A stretch of DNA of 64,000 nt, from positions 1 to 64,000 of the forward strand of contig NZ_LMGY01000021.1 in assembly GCF_001427585.1 (NCBI RefSeq), read 5' to 3'. How positions within the stretch are numbered: the stretch's first letter is position 1; every line of letters begins with the position of its first letter. This DNA comes from Pseudoxanthomonas sp. Root630 (GTDB lineage: Bacteria; Pseudomonadota; Gammaproteobacteria; Xanthomonadales; Xanthomonadaceae). Below the pieces are notes generated by a model that saw only the letters and a program-made list of their open reading frames with translations, searched no databases and was not told the origin of the DNA. This document shows, piece after piece, positions 35,847 through 45,160 of this stretch. A program made the translations under genes and the position numbers.

Positions 35847-36269
35847 CTACAGCACCTGCAGGGTAATCAGCGTCAGCACGAGGTAACGGCCCACCTTGGC
35901 CAGCGTCACCAGCAGCAGGAAGCGCCAGAGCGGCTCTTTCATGACCCCGGCGGCCAAGGTCAGCGGATCACCAATGATCGGCACCCAGCTCAGCAGCAAC
36001 GACCAACTGCCATAGCGCTGGTAGCGGCGCTGGGCGCGCTCCAGGGCCGAGGCCGATACCGGAAACCAGCGACTGGTGCGAAAGCGCAGCAGTTGCTCGC
36101 CCAACCACCAGTTCACCACCGAACCGAGCACATTGCCGGCGCTTGCGACAAGCAATAGTGCCCACACCGGATAGCCGGCGACCAGCAAACTCACCAGCAC
36201 GGCTTCGGACTGTGCCGGCACTAGCGTGGCGGCCAAGAACGCAGCCAAGAATAAACCCAAGTAGATCAT
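35847..36269 (-). CDS. DedA/YqaA-family small membrane protein
   Basis: A 140-residue protein with four or five hydrophobic helices and the VTT/DedA pattern: E in PAQSEAVLVSLL, AGNVLGSVVNWWLG, and the re-entrant-type WVPIIGDPLTLAAGVM, in which G-x-P/D residues are conserved. YqaA proteins belong to the same superfamily as DedA lipid scramblase/transporters. A longer frame upstream lacks membrane or family sequence; the ATG at 36269 is where similarity starts. It is convergent with the dmeF-DUF1289 pair. Confidence 0.8.
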   Translation of the reverse strand: MIYLGLFLAAFLAATLVPAQSEAVLVSLLVAGYPVWALLLVASAGNVLGSVVNWWLGEQLLRFRTSRWFPVSASALERAQRRYQRYGSWSLLLSWVPIIGDPLTLAAGVMKEPLWRFLLLVTLAKVGRYLVLTLITLQVL

Positions 36270-36793
36270 CAGGTCAGCAATCGATGGGCCTGGGAATACA
36301 GTCTCTGTTGACTGACAGCATAGCCCACGATCAGTGGCGCCCGAGAGTGGCATGTTCTGACTTTTTGTAGGAGTTCTCTCAGCTACGAGTGCGGTGTTGT
36401 CCGACTTGAACGTGACAACCGATGCAGGTGAGTCTGGCCTTGCCCAGCGCAGCACCGTTTCGGTCGCTCAGTTGCGTCATGCACCCCGTGAGCAAGGGTG
36501 ACGGGTACTGATGTTCTGTCGCATTTGTCTGCTTGCGATCTGAATTCACGCATTTATGTTGCAATGAGCTTGCTAGAGGACTTCTCTTCGCTCTAACGGC
36601 TCTACTCCTGCGCGGGCCGCAAGCTACCGCCTACTGGCACATTCGCGGCTAAGCAGGCACTAGATGGCGATCATGCGTTCATGTAGGTGTCTGGCCTACC
36701 ACACATCACTAACATCAGCGAACTAGCGTGCTGCGTGCTGAGCAGGCGGCGGGCTCCAGCAACTACTTCCGACGTCGCATGGAGGAACTAACG
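36270..36793. other. Intergenic region, no gene recognised
   Basis: About 520 bp between the YqaA gene and the cysteine-rich exported protein. It is less GC-rich than its surroundings. Short open frames exist on both strands, but none has a Shine-Dalgarno or a recognisable motif. It should hold the promoters of the two flanking divergent genes. It may also include worn remnants of an older insertion. I see no tRNA and no clear repeat. Confidence 0.5.
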
Positions 36794-37345
36794 ATGGGCC
36801 GATTCACTACGGTACTAGTTGGTCTACTCGCAGTCTTGGCCGCTAGTACGTCATTACACGCACAGAATGCCAGTGTCGAATCCACGCATGTCAACGGCGC
36901 CGCACAACAGCAGGAGATGCTGCAACAGGACGTGGCCTTGCAATTGGCCTCGATCAAATCGCGCCAGGATCTCGAGCAATATCTACGCAACTCGGGAAGC
37001 GCTTCGCCACTGGCCGCGCTCTCGGAATCGGGCAAGCGTCGCTTCATCGCCAGTCTGAAGTTCAATGAAAGCGGCATCACGAGCTTCAGTTACGGCGACC
37101 TGCAGACTGAACTCAACGCCTCGCAGATCTATCAGGTGATGAGCCTGTTTGGTGCCCAGCACACCGTGGCCATGATGCGGAATGTGCGCATCCAGAACGC
37201 AGTCGATGAGCAAATCATGCGTCCATTGGGCGGCCCGCCAGGTCCCGTGTGCCCTTCTCAGCCTTGTGACTACGAAGGCTACGAGTGCGCCAAGAAGGCG
37301 ACCTGTTCCTACAACATCAACACGATCTGCATGAGAAATTGCTAG
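36794..37345 (+). CDS. Exported protein with a cysteine-rich C-terminal tail, unknown function
   Basis: A 183-residue precursor: signal peptide (cleavage after LHA, about residue 23), a helical and Gln/Ala-rich middle (about 24-150), then a compact tail with six cysteines in the last 30 residues (CPSQPCDYEGYEC then CSYNINTICMRNC). Six closely spaced cysteines at the very end suggest a disulfide-bonded mini-domain or a peptide that may be released by proteolysis. The ATG at 36794 is chosen because of a GGAGG nine bases upstream. The next gene encodes an exported thioredoxin-fold protein. No family is recognised. Confidence 0.72.
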   Translation: MGRFTTVLVGLLAVLAASTSLHAQNASVESTHVNGAAQQQEMLQQDVALQLASIKSRQDLEQYLRNSGSASPLAALSESGKRRFIASLKFNESGITSFSYGDLQTELNASQIYQVMSLFGAQHTVAMMRNVRIQNAVDEQIMRPLGGPPGPVCPSQPCDYEGYECAKKATCSYNINTICMRNC

Positions 37346-37376
37346 TCTTTCGGCTACCGGATGCTCAGGAAGATCC

Positions 37377-38282
37377 ATGCACAGGATCCAGCAGCAGTTC
37401 TGCGCACTGTTTCTCATCGGCATCGGCGCCTTGAGCGCTTGGCCGGCCAACACCTTGGCTGGCCAAACGCTTGATGGGCGCTACGACCGCTTCATGGAGG
37501 TCCACGAGCAGACCCGCGGCCAGTCCACGGCCGAGCGTGCGACGGCGATGTCGGCCGCCTTCGACAATGGCTTCGCCGCCGCGCTGGCGCGTGATCCGGC
37601 CAGCATGGATAGTCAGGATCTGGCGACCCTCTTCAATGCGGCGAACATCGCCCACGCTTACTCGATCCAGGCCACGCACTTGCAGGCGATGCAGCGCGCC
37701 TTCGGCGAACTCCAAGCACGGGCTTTGGTCGAGCGACGCAGCTTCTCGGATATGCACGCGGCCCTTATGGCCTCGCGTCAGTTTGAGCAAGCCTCGGCTT
37801 TGGAGAAGACATTTCCCCAGTGGAACGTCGAACCGGCGCCGACGCTGGCGACCTCATCAAGCTCGGGGAAGACCGCGCTCGCGGTGCAAGAATCGGGTAA
37901 CACCCTGACGCGCACCACGTTGGCGGTGGACCAGGGTGCCCGCGTGGTCGTCATCTCCCACCCCCTGTGTCACTTTTCCCGCAATGCCATGGCCGCCATT
38001 GAGGCGGACCCCGCCCTGTCTAAGGCCATGGCCCGCTCGCTCTGGCTGGCCCCGGTGGACCGAAAGCTCAATCTTGACGTGCTTCAGCAATGGAACCGCG
38101 AGCATCCGGAGCACCCCATGGTCATCGCTTTCGACCGGGCGGAGTGGCCTAACTTCGATTCGTGGTCCACGCCCATGTTCTACTTTCTACGCGACGGCAA
38201 GCTGGTATCGGTTGTAGAAGGGTGGCCCAGCGAGGGCAACAAGGAAGCCTTGCTCAAGGCCGCCAACCAGATAGGCCTGTAA
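37377..38282 (+). CDS. Exported thioredoxin-fold protein
   Basis: A 301-residue precursor with a signal peptide (cleavage near LAG, residue 29), an N-terminal helical domain (about 35-160) and a C-terminal thioredoxin-like domain. The active-site region is VVISHPLCHFSRNAM, with a single Cys followed by H-F-S instead of CxxC. The cis-Pro loop is SWSTPMFYFLRDGKLVSV. A one-Cys thioredoxin can act as a reductase partner or chaperone. It lies 31 bp after the cysteine-tailed gene with its own AGGAAG, so the pair is likely an operon in which this protein handles the partner's cysteines. Confidence 0.72.
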   Translation: MHRIQQQFCALFLIGIGALSAWPANTLAGQTLDGRYDRFMEVHEQTRGQSTAERATAMSAAFDNGFAAALARDPASMDSQDLATLFNAANIAHAYSIQATHLQAMQRAFGELQARALVERRSFSDMHAALMASRQFEQASALEKTFPQWNVEPAPTLATSSSSGKTALAVQESGNTLTRTTLAVDQGARVVVISHPLCHFSRNAMAAIEADPALSKAMARSLWLAPVDRKLNLDVLQQWNREHPEHPMVIAFDRAEWPNFDSWSTPMFYFLRDGKLVSVVEGWPSEGNKEALLKAANQIGL

Positions 38283-38719
38283 CTCCTCAGAGCACGCGCA
38301 GGATTCCCCGCGCTTCTGCGCTCCCGGCGACGCGCAAAGATCGCTAGGACGTACGACCGGTACACGCTGCTATAGCGCGGGCCACTTGTGCGCTAAATCC
38401 ATCTAGCGCCCGGCTGCTGCCACTATGTGATCCATGATCCACCTCCTCCGTGGAAGCGGGTTGACCGGCGCGGCCTTGTTCGGTTTGCGATGGCTGGTCA
38501 AGTTCGTGGCCTCCAAGCGCGTGGGCCGACTCTCAGACTAGACGAACCGTGTGGCCAATGGATCCGGGCCCTATGCCTCGCACTCCCGCCGAGTGAGCAT
38601 GTCAGGATCGACGCGTGGTTATCTAGCCTAGTTCTCTCGTAGCGCGAAGCGGCCCTAGAAGCCTCCAGCCCCCCTCAAAATCTCAATTCAAAGGGAGCTA
38701 GATCTGGTTTAATGGCGGC
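38283..38719. other. Intergenic region containing a gene remnant and the methyltransferase promoter
   Basis: This 437-bp stretch contains the LABN remnant listed separately (38440-38542), and the remaining DNA shows no open frame worth calling. AAAGGGAG at about 38689-38696 is too far from the methyltransferase ATG to be its ribosome site. Confidence 0.5.
38440..38542 (+). pseudogene. Frameshifted remnant of the LABN-domain gene
   Basis: The stretch from 38462 to the TAG at 38540-38542 reads LTGAALFGLRWLVKFVASK then RVGRLSD. This matches LTGAALFGVRWLVQFVASR with RAGRP in the intact gene at 18451-18834. Just upstream, PWK is preserved but in another frame, so a short deletion of about 5 bp near 38457 broke the gene. 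DNA similarity is obvious over some 70 bp. Only the first membrane helix region survives. It is a fossil of a second lipid A module or a recombination scar. Confidence 0.8.
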
Positions 38720-39847
38720 ATGACCGCGCCCCCCCTGACCGAAGCTCGCCACTCGCTCAATGCGGTCTGCCCTTATTTCACCATGTTCCCTCTGAGCTTC
38801 CCCTTTCGGGCGCTCAGACAAGCATCACCACGCGCGGTCGTCCTGGACCCGTTCTGCGGTCGGGGAACCAGCAACTACGCGGCACGCTTTCTGGGACTAC
38901 GCAGCTACGGAATCGATACGTCACCAGTGGCTGTTGCTATCGCCAAGGCTAAATTGGCCGACACCACACATACGGCGGTGATGGAGCTGGCCCGTCAGAT
39001 TCTGACCGAGCATCAGGACTATGAAGTGCCAGAGGGAGAGTTTTGGGAAGGCGCTTATGATCCGGACACGCTGGATCAAATATGCCGTTTGCGTGCAGGA
39101 CTGAAGCGTCGCCGAACTGAAGAGGCAGCATTGTTGCGAGGAATCGTTCTTGGTTGCTTGCATGGTCCGCTGGCCAAAGATCCTGAAAAATCGGGTTACT
39201 TCTCGAATCAGATGCCGCGGACCTTCGCCAGCAAGCCCGCGTATTCGGTGCGTTACTGGACTAGTCGAAATCTTCTGCCTCCTAAGATTGACGTCCTGAA
39301 GCCCATCGAACGTCGACTGGCGCGTATCGCTGCCGAAGAGCTCCCCAAGCGAAAGCATCACGGCTTGATTACGCAGGGCGACAGCACTCACGCCACGTCC
39401 TATGCGAAAGTCCAGGACAATCTCTCTTACGTCGTAACGTCGCCGCCCTACTACGGGCTCGTGACCTATGTGCAAGACCAATGGCTACGAAATTGGTTCG
39501 TCGGAGGCCCTGAGACAATCGACTACGGTCGAGGCAAGCAACTGTCGCATGAGTCGCCCGAAGCCTTCGCCAAGTCACTCGGAAAGGTGTGGAACCATTG
39601 TGGCGATCGACTCAAGCCGGACGGCAAAATGATCGTCCGCTTTGGCTCCATACGGTCGCGCGATCATGCGCCCTTGGATATTCTCCGACAGTCATTGGCC
39701 TCGTCCAGGCACGATTGGCGGATCGAGGGCTGGCTCGATGTCGGTACCGCGGATGCCGGCAAGCGACAGGCCGACACTATGGGTACACTCTCAAGCCCGA
39801 CCACCGAATTTGACGTCACCATAGGTTTTTCCAGGGCCCGGCGATGA
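38720..39847 (+). CDS. Site-specific DNA methyltransferase (N4/N6 class)
   Basis: A 375-residue amino-methyltransferase with the SAM-binding motif LDPFCGRGTSNYAA (about 41-54) placed before the catalytic motif VVTSPPYYG (about 238-246). S-P-P-Y is characteristic of N4-cytosine or some N6-adenine enzymes. The I-before-IV order suggests the permuted beta/gamma-like arrangement often found in DNA methylases with short recognition regions. There is no adjacent conventional restriction endonuclease, but a nuclease-helicase gene lies convergently 165 bp away. It may protect self DNA for that gene cluster. Confidence 0.85.
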   Translation: MTAPPLTEARHSLNAVCPYFTMFPLSFPFRALRQASPRAVVLDPFCGRGTSNYAARFLGLRSYGIDTSPVAVAIAKAKLADTTHTAVMELARQILTEHQDYEVPEGEFWEGAYDPDTLDQICRLRAGLKRRRTEEAALLRGIVLGCLHGPLAKDPEKSGYFSNQMPRTFASKPAYSVRYWTSRNLLPPKIDVLKPIERRLARIAAEELPKRKHHGLITQGDSTHATSYAKVQDNLSYVVTSPPYYGLVTYVQDQWLRNWFVGGPETIDYGRGKQLSHESPEAFAKSLGKVWNHCGDRLKPDGKMIVRFGSIRSRDHAPLDILRQSLASSRHDWRIEGWLDVGTADAGKRQADTMGTLSSPTTEFDVTIGFSRARR

Positions 39848-40012
39848 GTGTTAGGTCTTCGCCGTCGCGCACCCGTGGACATGCGTCTTGTAGGCAATAG
39901 TGCCGCGCAGGCTCGCCAGCAGAACAACCTCATGACTGCTACTGAGCAAATACGCGTGAGCCCGTATCCGGAAGCCCCCCAGTCTTCCATGCAGGGGTAC
40001 GGCGCGCTGCCA

Positions 40013-40030
40013 CTACGCTCTCCAGCGTAG
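40013..40030. terminator. Small hairpin at the stop codon of the nuclease-helicase gene
   Basis: CTACGCT (40013-40019) pairs with AGCGTAG (40024-40030) around CTCC, and the first three bases are the TAG stop of the minus-strand gene. There is no T-tract. A role in ending the convergent transcripts is possible but weak. Confidence 0.25.
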
Positions 40031-43000
40031 CGTGACCGCTCTGGTGCTTTCAGCCACAGGCACGTCAAAGCGCTGAGTCTTGTCGCAGTACTGGTGGACA
40101 AACCCTTTGATTGCTCGGGCAGTGCGTACCACATCAACATCATCGGGAAGGTGGTAAGACAGGTCGTCAGACACGAAGACAATGGCCTTAGCGCGTGCAC
40201 GCGAGATTGCCACATTGGTCCGGTTGAGGCCGAGCAGAAACTCCTCTTCGGCCTCAATCACATCGGGATCACCCACACCGAAGGACACCAGAATCAGATC
40301 GCGCTCGCCCCCCTGAAAGCGCTCGACCGTGTCCACAGCCCGCTCGATCAGCTCTCCTTCCTCAGCCGGAAAGGCCTGTCGCAGGCTACGAATTACTGCA
40401 GCGCGCTGAGCACGATGCGGCGTGACGATACCAAGGGTCTGCGTCCAAAAATGGATCGCGTCGAGGCCCGATACCGGCGGGTTCGAGCGCCCGCTCAGAC
40501 CCTTTTGCAACGTCTCACGTGCCAAAAGTGCCGTAGCGACTACCAAGCCAGCCTCAAAATCGTTGGCCTGACCGGCTTTGCCATCAGCGTAGGTCACTGC
40601 CAGCGTGGACACGGCCGGATCCAGCAGCTTGGGGAACAGATCGCTCCAGGGCAGCGTGTCTGGCCAGTCAACAGGTTCCGCTAGCGGAACAGCCAGTGCC
40701 AACCGAGAATCGGGGAACTTGGCAGCCAACTTGGTCGGATAGCCCAGTTCCCGAGCAAAGCGCACCAGTCCCTCGGCCGAGCGATAGTTTTCCAAGAGGG
40801 GATATGCCTCTATCTCTCCAAAGCGCACCTGGAAGTAGTCCAGAATGCTTCCAACGAGGTGCTCACACCCCTTCGGAGATTCAACCTTTGAGATGGGGGG
40901 CATCTGCAGACGATCACCGAGGAGCACCAGTCGACCGCTGGGAGCCAGTTCGGCCAACGCGCCTATCGCGGAGGCGACATCTACTTGACTGGCTTCGTCG
41001 ACCATCACCAGGTCGAACATCTCCAGCGCTGGCACCGCGGCAGACTTTTTCCCTCGGGGCGAAGGGAGGTTGGCCAGATTGAACAACTGCGCGGTCACGG
41101 CAAAAACAATGGTGGGCTTGTCCCCCTCCTCCATCTCCGCTCGCAGCACCTCAAGGCTCTTCCTATCGCATCTGCGGTAGTCGAGCAGCGCCTCAAGATC
41201 AGGCTCGCCGAGCTCACGCCGTTCAATCCAGCGTACCCGGGCTGCATCAGGGCCCAGTGCCAGCAACAGCGGTAACAGATCGGAGTAGAAGTTCTCGACG
41301 GTCTGGTAGTTGGGACCTGTAATCAGCAGCTTCTGGGGCATCTGACGCGTCACCGCCAGCCACAACTCGGCGGCTGCCAAGCCGGCGCCCGTAGTGGTCT
41401 TGCCCGTCCCAGGGGGACCCCAGATCAGCGACAGGCAACGACGCAAACCCGCCTGAATCGCATCCTCTTGACTCTCGTTGATCAGGTGACCTTGTTCGCG
41501 TAGCCACTGGATTGCCGCATTGATCTCCGCTTCGCTCCAATCTGACCTCTGGACGGCGACATTGGGAGCATCCCAAAGCACGCTGGCGCCCCGCATGGGC
41601 GCGTCCTTAGATGGCTTTGGCGGGGCAACCGTTTGTTTGCCTAGCGCCGTCAGCGCCTGGCTGTGCGGGTAAGCGATCACCGGATTGCCCAGGCTACGGA
41701 TGAATTGCTCCTTTCGATAGGCCCCTTCGGCGAAGGGAGGTGCCTCGACCAAAGAACAGTCCGTGTCCAGGTTCAATCCATCAGCCTCCAAGGCATCGGC
41801 CACCGCCGCGTAGTAGCCCGGCTCGACAACCACGCGTGCGTTGACTCGATCGAGGTGAAGTATGGTGCACTTCAGCGCTTCGGCCATCGCGATGTACTTC
41901 TGATAACCCAACTCATCATGCGATCCGGTCAGGTACTTGCTCACACGCTGGTTCAAGATCCCGGGCACGGCGTTGAAGAACAAGGTCACCGAATCGCCGG
42001 TTTTAAGCTTGCTGTTACAGGAGGTCTCCGTGATCGTGTACACGCGCAGATCGTCGATTTTTTCTAGAGCGTAGTCCTTGAGCGCTTGACGCTCCTGTGC
42101 GCCGCTCAAACGCTTGACGAGCCGAATACTGCGATAGCCGGCCTCAAGCTCATCCGCATCATTTGCATAGCCGACCTTGCTACTAGTCGCCTCGATCTGC
42201 TGTTCGAGCTTGGCGTGCAGAATCAATAGCTGTCCATCCACGCTGACGCCTCGATAGGTCGGCAGCTTCATCAACTCCAGCGGAGGAGCGTTAGCGGTGA
42301 GCTGGCCTTTGTATTGCCGCTGTATGCAGATGGTGACCTTCATCAGCAGCATGACCAAGCTGCGAAGGGTTTGGTTGTAGGCCGCCACCTGGTCCTGGTG
42401 GTTAGCATGATGCTGAGGCTCCCAGATGTCGTAGATGCGCTCTTTTGGGATCGCATCACTCAGGGGCTCGTGCAGAAACGGCGGAATTTTGACGTGATCA
42501 GTCTCCGGCAGCAGCGCCTCACCTACGGCCAGGAGAGTTTGAACATAGGGGATCGGCAAAATCTCCAGACGCCGGATCGCATCGCGCACGAATGAAACCG
42601 CCGGCGTTAGCGCGTACTCGGGGTGAGCGATGACCTGCTCTGGCGGAAACAACCACACCAGTCCGTTCAAGCGCGTATCGCCCAGAAGCCGGTGCAAGTG
42701 GCGGCCAACCACCGTACGGAAGTGCTCGAACTGGCGTGCATCCCAGAAATAAACTTGCAGGGTGGCCTTCTTCAGATCCTCGTGGTCTGGGTCGGCCTGC
42801 GCCTTGTCGATCAGGTCGGCGAGGTAGTACATGACCCGCTGGAGCCCTTTGAACTCCTCATCCATCTCACGGCGTTCAACGGTCCAAGCTTCAGGACGCT
42901 GCTTCGGCTCGTCTGTAGGCACATACGGTTTGGGTTCGCTGCCGTAGTTGCGCTGCGCGCGGTAGTTGCCGTACACCGAGAAGCCCGTGGTGAATCCTGT

Positions 43001-44305
43001 GGCGGCATCGAAGTTAAGAAAAATGTACGCGCTCAGATGCGAGTATCGCGGCAGGCTTGCGCACTGGCGTCCGGTACTGGCGCGCGTGGCGGCCAACAGG
43101 TGTGCCGCACGACGCGGGAGCAGTTGGCGCTCGGCGGCTAGTCGGTTGTGGGCCTGGAAAACCGGCGCATCGGGCGACTGCTGTGATAGCGATTGCACCG
43201 TACTGACGCCCGCATCGCTCAAGGTACGCGCCATTCCTCGGGAGACGTCCGGAATGCGTGAAAGCAGGTCGTCGGATTCCACCTTAACCGAGCAGTGTTC
43301 AGCGTGTACGACTTCCTTGATCTGCGTTTTTGGATCCTTGCGCGCCCAAGGCTCGTGGGCATAAAAATCACACATGCCACAGTAAGGCCCTATATGTGGC
43401 GCCAATCTTTTCCATTCCTCACGCCCAGCCACTTCCACCAGGTCTTCGCGGAATATCTTTCGCATACTGATGACGTACTGATCGAACTCCACCATTTCCA
43501 AGCGGCCCAGCAAGGCTGCCATGCGCTCCTCAATCGGCACGGTGCTCAGGGTGGACATCGGCGCAGCATCGGGCGCATCCAGTGTCCACAGGGCTGGCTG
43601 ATCGATCACCACGTACTTCTCGCCCAACCCCTCATGCTGAATCCACAGGGCGAGCAGTACGGCGTAGAGGGTTACCTCGATGGCGTAGCTGGCATTGACG
43701 TGCTCGCTACGCTTGATATCAATAGGTAGCAAACGCAGGCGCGCATCGTCTCTGGCCAGCGGCGTTGTCGAGCCATCGGGATTAACCTGACGCGCATGAC
43801 GTTGCTGGGGTAATGGCATCGTCGCATCCAGTGCCAGCACAACATCCGGACGCAGGTCGGCTAGACGTGGCAAGTTAGACGCTACTGCAGCCTGTATACC
43901 CAGGGCGGCATAGAAGGCCGAACTCAGGTGCGAGGATTGAAATTCGCCCTCAACGAACACATAGGGCGCCACCACCCCATTCTTCAATGCATCCCGGAAG
44001 GCGGTTTTGCCGCCGGCCTTGGCCTTAGCTTTGCCCTTGGGCGCAAAGTTGCGCATGGCTCCGGGGAACGCGTGCTCGAGCTCTTCGAACCGCTGACCTT
44101 CCAGATCCCGCCCAGATCGCGTCAACGCCACGATACCTGGCCGCCACTTGGCCGGTGGGGGCATGCCCAACGCCTGCATGGTGGGGTGCGCATGCAGGGG
44201 CGCGTAGATGGACAGGTACAACTGGCGTCGACAGTTGGTGCGCAGAAACTGGGAAATGACGCCCTTGGATACGCGGGGATCTGCAGGAAGGGATTGCTCG
44301 TGCAT
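40013..44305 (-). CDS. Cas4/RecB-like nuclease fused to a Dna2/NAM7-type superfamily 1 helicase
   Basis: A 1430-residue protein. The N-terminus has a Cas4/AddB-like iron-sulfur nuclease: one Cys near residue 25 (LRTNCRRQLYL), a PD-(D/E)xK-like core with RPDVVLALD and PIDIKRS (about 195), then CGMC (about 310) and a fourth Cys in HAEHC. A helix-hairpin-helix-like stretch and a degenerate RNase H-like domain follow, as in TM0106-type proteins. The C-terminal third is an SF1B helicase with WGPPGTGKTT (about 960), VDEASQVD (about 1100), LLGDRLQMPP and a final RFQGGERD with NRTNVAISRAR. Start: ATG at 44305, with a GTG one codon earlier. It heads a defence-like cluster and is last in a four-gene run. 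Confidence 0.85.
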   Translation of the reverse strand: MHEQSLPADPRVSKGVISQFLRTNCRRQLYLSIYAPLHAHPTMQALGMPPPAKWRPGIVALTRSGRDLEGQRFEELEHAFPGAMRNFAPKGKAKAKAGGKTAFRDALKNGVVAPYVFVEGEFQSSHLSSAFYAALGIQAAVASNLPRLADLRPDVVLALDATMPLPQQRHARQVNPDGSTTPLARDDARLRLLPIDIKRSEHVNASYAIEVTLYAVLLALWIQHEGLGEKYVVIDQPALWTLDAPDAAPMSTLSTVPIEERMAALLGRLEMVEFDQYVISMRKIFREDLVEVAGREEWKRLAPHIGPYCGMCDFYAHEPWARKDPKTQIKEVVHAEHCSVKVESDDLLSRIPDVSRGMARTLSDAGVSTVQSLSQQSPDAPVFQAHNRLAAERQLLPRRAAHLLAATRASTGRQCASLPRYSHLSAYIFLNFDAATGFTTGFSVYGNYRAQRNYGSEPKPYVPTDEPKQRPEAWTVERREMDEEFKGLQRVMYYLADLIDKAQADPDHEDLKKATLQVYFWDARQFEHFRTVVGRHLHRLLGDTRLNGLVWLFPPEQVIAHPEYALTPAVSFVRDAIRRLEILPIPYVQTLLAVGEALLPETDHVKIPPFLHEPLSDAIPKERIYDIWEPQHHANHQDQVAAYNQTLRSLVMLLMKVTICIQRQYKGQLTANAPPLELMKLPTYRGVSVDGQLLILHAKLEQQIEATSSKVGYANDADELEAGYRSIRLVKRLSGAQERQALKDYALEKIDDLRVYTITETSCNSKLKTGDSVTLFFNAVPGILNQRVSKYLTGSHDELGYQKYIAMAEALKCTILHLDRVNARVVVEPGYYAAVADALEADGLNLDTDCSLVEAPPFAEGAYRKEQFIRSLGNPVIAYPHSQALTALGKQTVAPPKPSKDAPMRGASVLWDAPNVAVQRSDWSEAEINAAIQWLREQGHLINESQEDAIQAGLRRCLSLIWGPPGTGKTTTGAGLAAAELWLAVTRQMPQKLLITGPNYQTVENFYSDLLPLLLALGPDAARVRWIERRELGEPDLEALLDYRRCDRKSLEVLRAEMEEGDKPTIVFAVTAQLFNLANLPSPRGKKSAAVPALEMFDLVMVDEASQVDVASAIGALAELAPSGRLVLLGDRLQMPPISKVESPKGCEHLVGSILDYFQVRFGEIEAYPLLENYRSAEGLVRFARELGYPTKLAAKFPDSRLALAVPLAEPVDWPDTLPWSDLFPKLLDPAVSTLAVTYADGKAGQANDFEAGLVVATALLARETLQKGLSGRSNPPVSGLDAIHFWTQTLGIVTPHRAQRAAVIRSLRQAFPAEEGELIERAVDTVERFQGGERDLILVSFGVGDPDVIEAEEEFLLGLNRTNVAISRARAKAIVFVSDDLSYHLPDDVDVVRTARAIKGFVHQYCDKTQRFDVPVAESTRAVTLRWRA

Positions 44306-44333
44306 CACAAGGGCGTCCTAGTTGAAGAGCCAG

Positions 44334-44519
44334 TTACACAAAGCGGACCTGAGCGGCCGGAGCGTACAGCTTTACCCGTGCAAGTCCCTGCTCGGCGCCA
44401 GAGCGGGTCGTATACCCCTCTGAGCTGCAGATGATCTCGTGATTGGGCGCTTTCAGGCGGAAGTACCACTGCTGATTGTTGCGGCTTTGCCACACTTCAA
44501 AGATCGGAATAGCGGACAT
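44334..44519 (-). CDS. DUF1508/YegP-family small protein
   Basis: A 61-residue single YegP-type repeat: FEVWQSRNNQQWYFRLKAPN, then SSEGYTTRSGAEQGLARVK. The family usually has one or two such beta-beta-alpha repeats; function is unknown. AAAGGAG lies nine bases before the ATG at 44519, which rules out a longer frame upstream. It sits 28 bp before the nuclease-helicase and 55 bp after the STAS-like gene, in the same direction. Confidence 0.85.
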   Translation of the reverse strand: MSAIPIFEVWQSRNNQQWYFRLKAPNHEIICSSEGYTTRSGAEQGLARVKLYAPAAQVRFV

Positions 44520-44574
44520 CGGAACCTCTCCTTTCTGCTTCACTGAATCAAGTGAACCGGTAGGCAGACGAAGA

Positions 44575-45132
44575 TCACCGCGGGGCAAGGTACCGGTACT
44601 CCTTGCCACCGCTGACAGATGAATCCTCTCGTCTCACGAGATACCCAGCCTCTGTCAGTTGCTTGAGTTTGTTGCTTACGTTGTTTGCCGCGCCGAGTTC
44701 ATATGGCGCCTTGATCAGCATCGCCGTGGTGACTTCACCTTCGGTCATGGCGATATCGAAAACGGGTTTTAAGCCAGCGCTCGGAGGCGGCCCGATCAAA
44801 GACCACGTGCCTTGCTCGTCCCACACCACCATCGCCATACCCAGCTTGTGCGCAGCCGCATCCACGTTCTCCAGCAAATCCATGTTTGCCGCGCCGCTGA
44901 TCGAAAAGGCCTTCTCACCGGCATACCGCTTGGCCAAGGCCACGAAGCTTTCGCGAGGGAATGACGCATCCAGCCGGGCCACCCCGGTCAAGTCAATGCG
45001 GTACAACACAGCGCCCGGCGTACGTTCAAGCGCCTCGAGTAACTTCGGGTACACCTCACGCCCTTCCTCACGGCCCCAGGCATCGGAGCGCTCCAAGAAC
45101 TGCCTCAGAGGGAGGGTCGCGATCTGATTCAT
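44575..45132 (-). CDS. STAS-like (DUF4325) protein with a winged-helix-like C-terminus
   Basis: A 185-residue protein. The first 105 residues resemble the STAS-like DUF4325 domain (YRIDLTGVARLDASFPRESF, with Ser/Thr residues at the position phosphorylated in anti-anti-sigma factors). The remainder (about 125-185) looks like a winged helix: TTAMLIKAPYELGAANNVSN, LKQLTEAGYLVRRED and a C-terminal beta wing. DUF4325 genes commonly lie next to GHKL ATPases, as here. This suggests a phospho- or nucleotide-dependent switch that controls DNA binding or the neighbouring effector. Start ATG at 45132. Confidence 0.75.
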   Translation of the reverse strand: MNQIATLPLRQFLERSDAWGREEGREVYPKLLEALERTPGAVLYRIDLTGVARLDASFPRESFVALAKRYAGEKAFSISGAANMDLLENVDAAAHKLGMAMVVWDEQGTWSLIGPPPSAGLKPVFDIAMTEGEVTTAMLIKAPYELGAANNVSNKLKQLTEAGYLVRREDSSVSGGKEYRYLAPR

Positions 45133-45160
45133 TATGTTCAGTGAAACAGAATTGAGGGGC

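Noticed and set aside
38427-38642. 71-residue open frame downstream of the thioredoxin-fold gene
   Set aside because: Its frame is broken relative to the LABN similarity; the region is better explained as a decayed LABN fragment.
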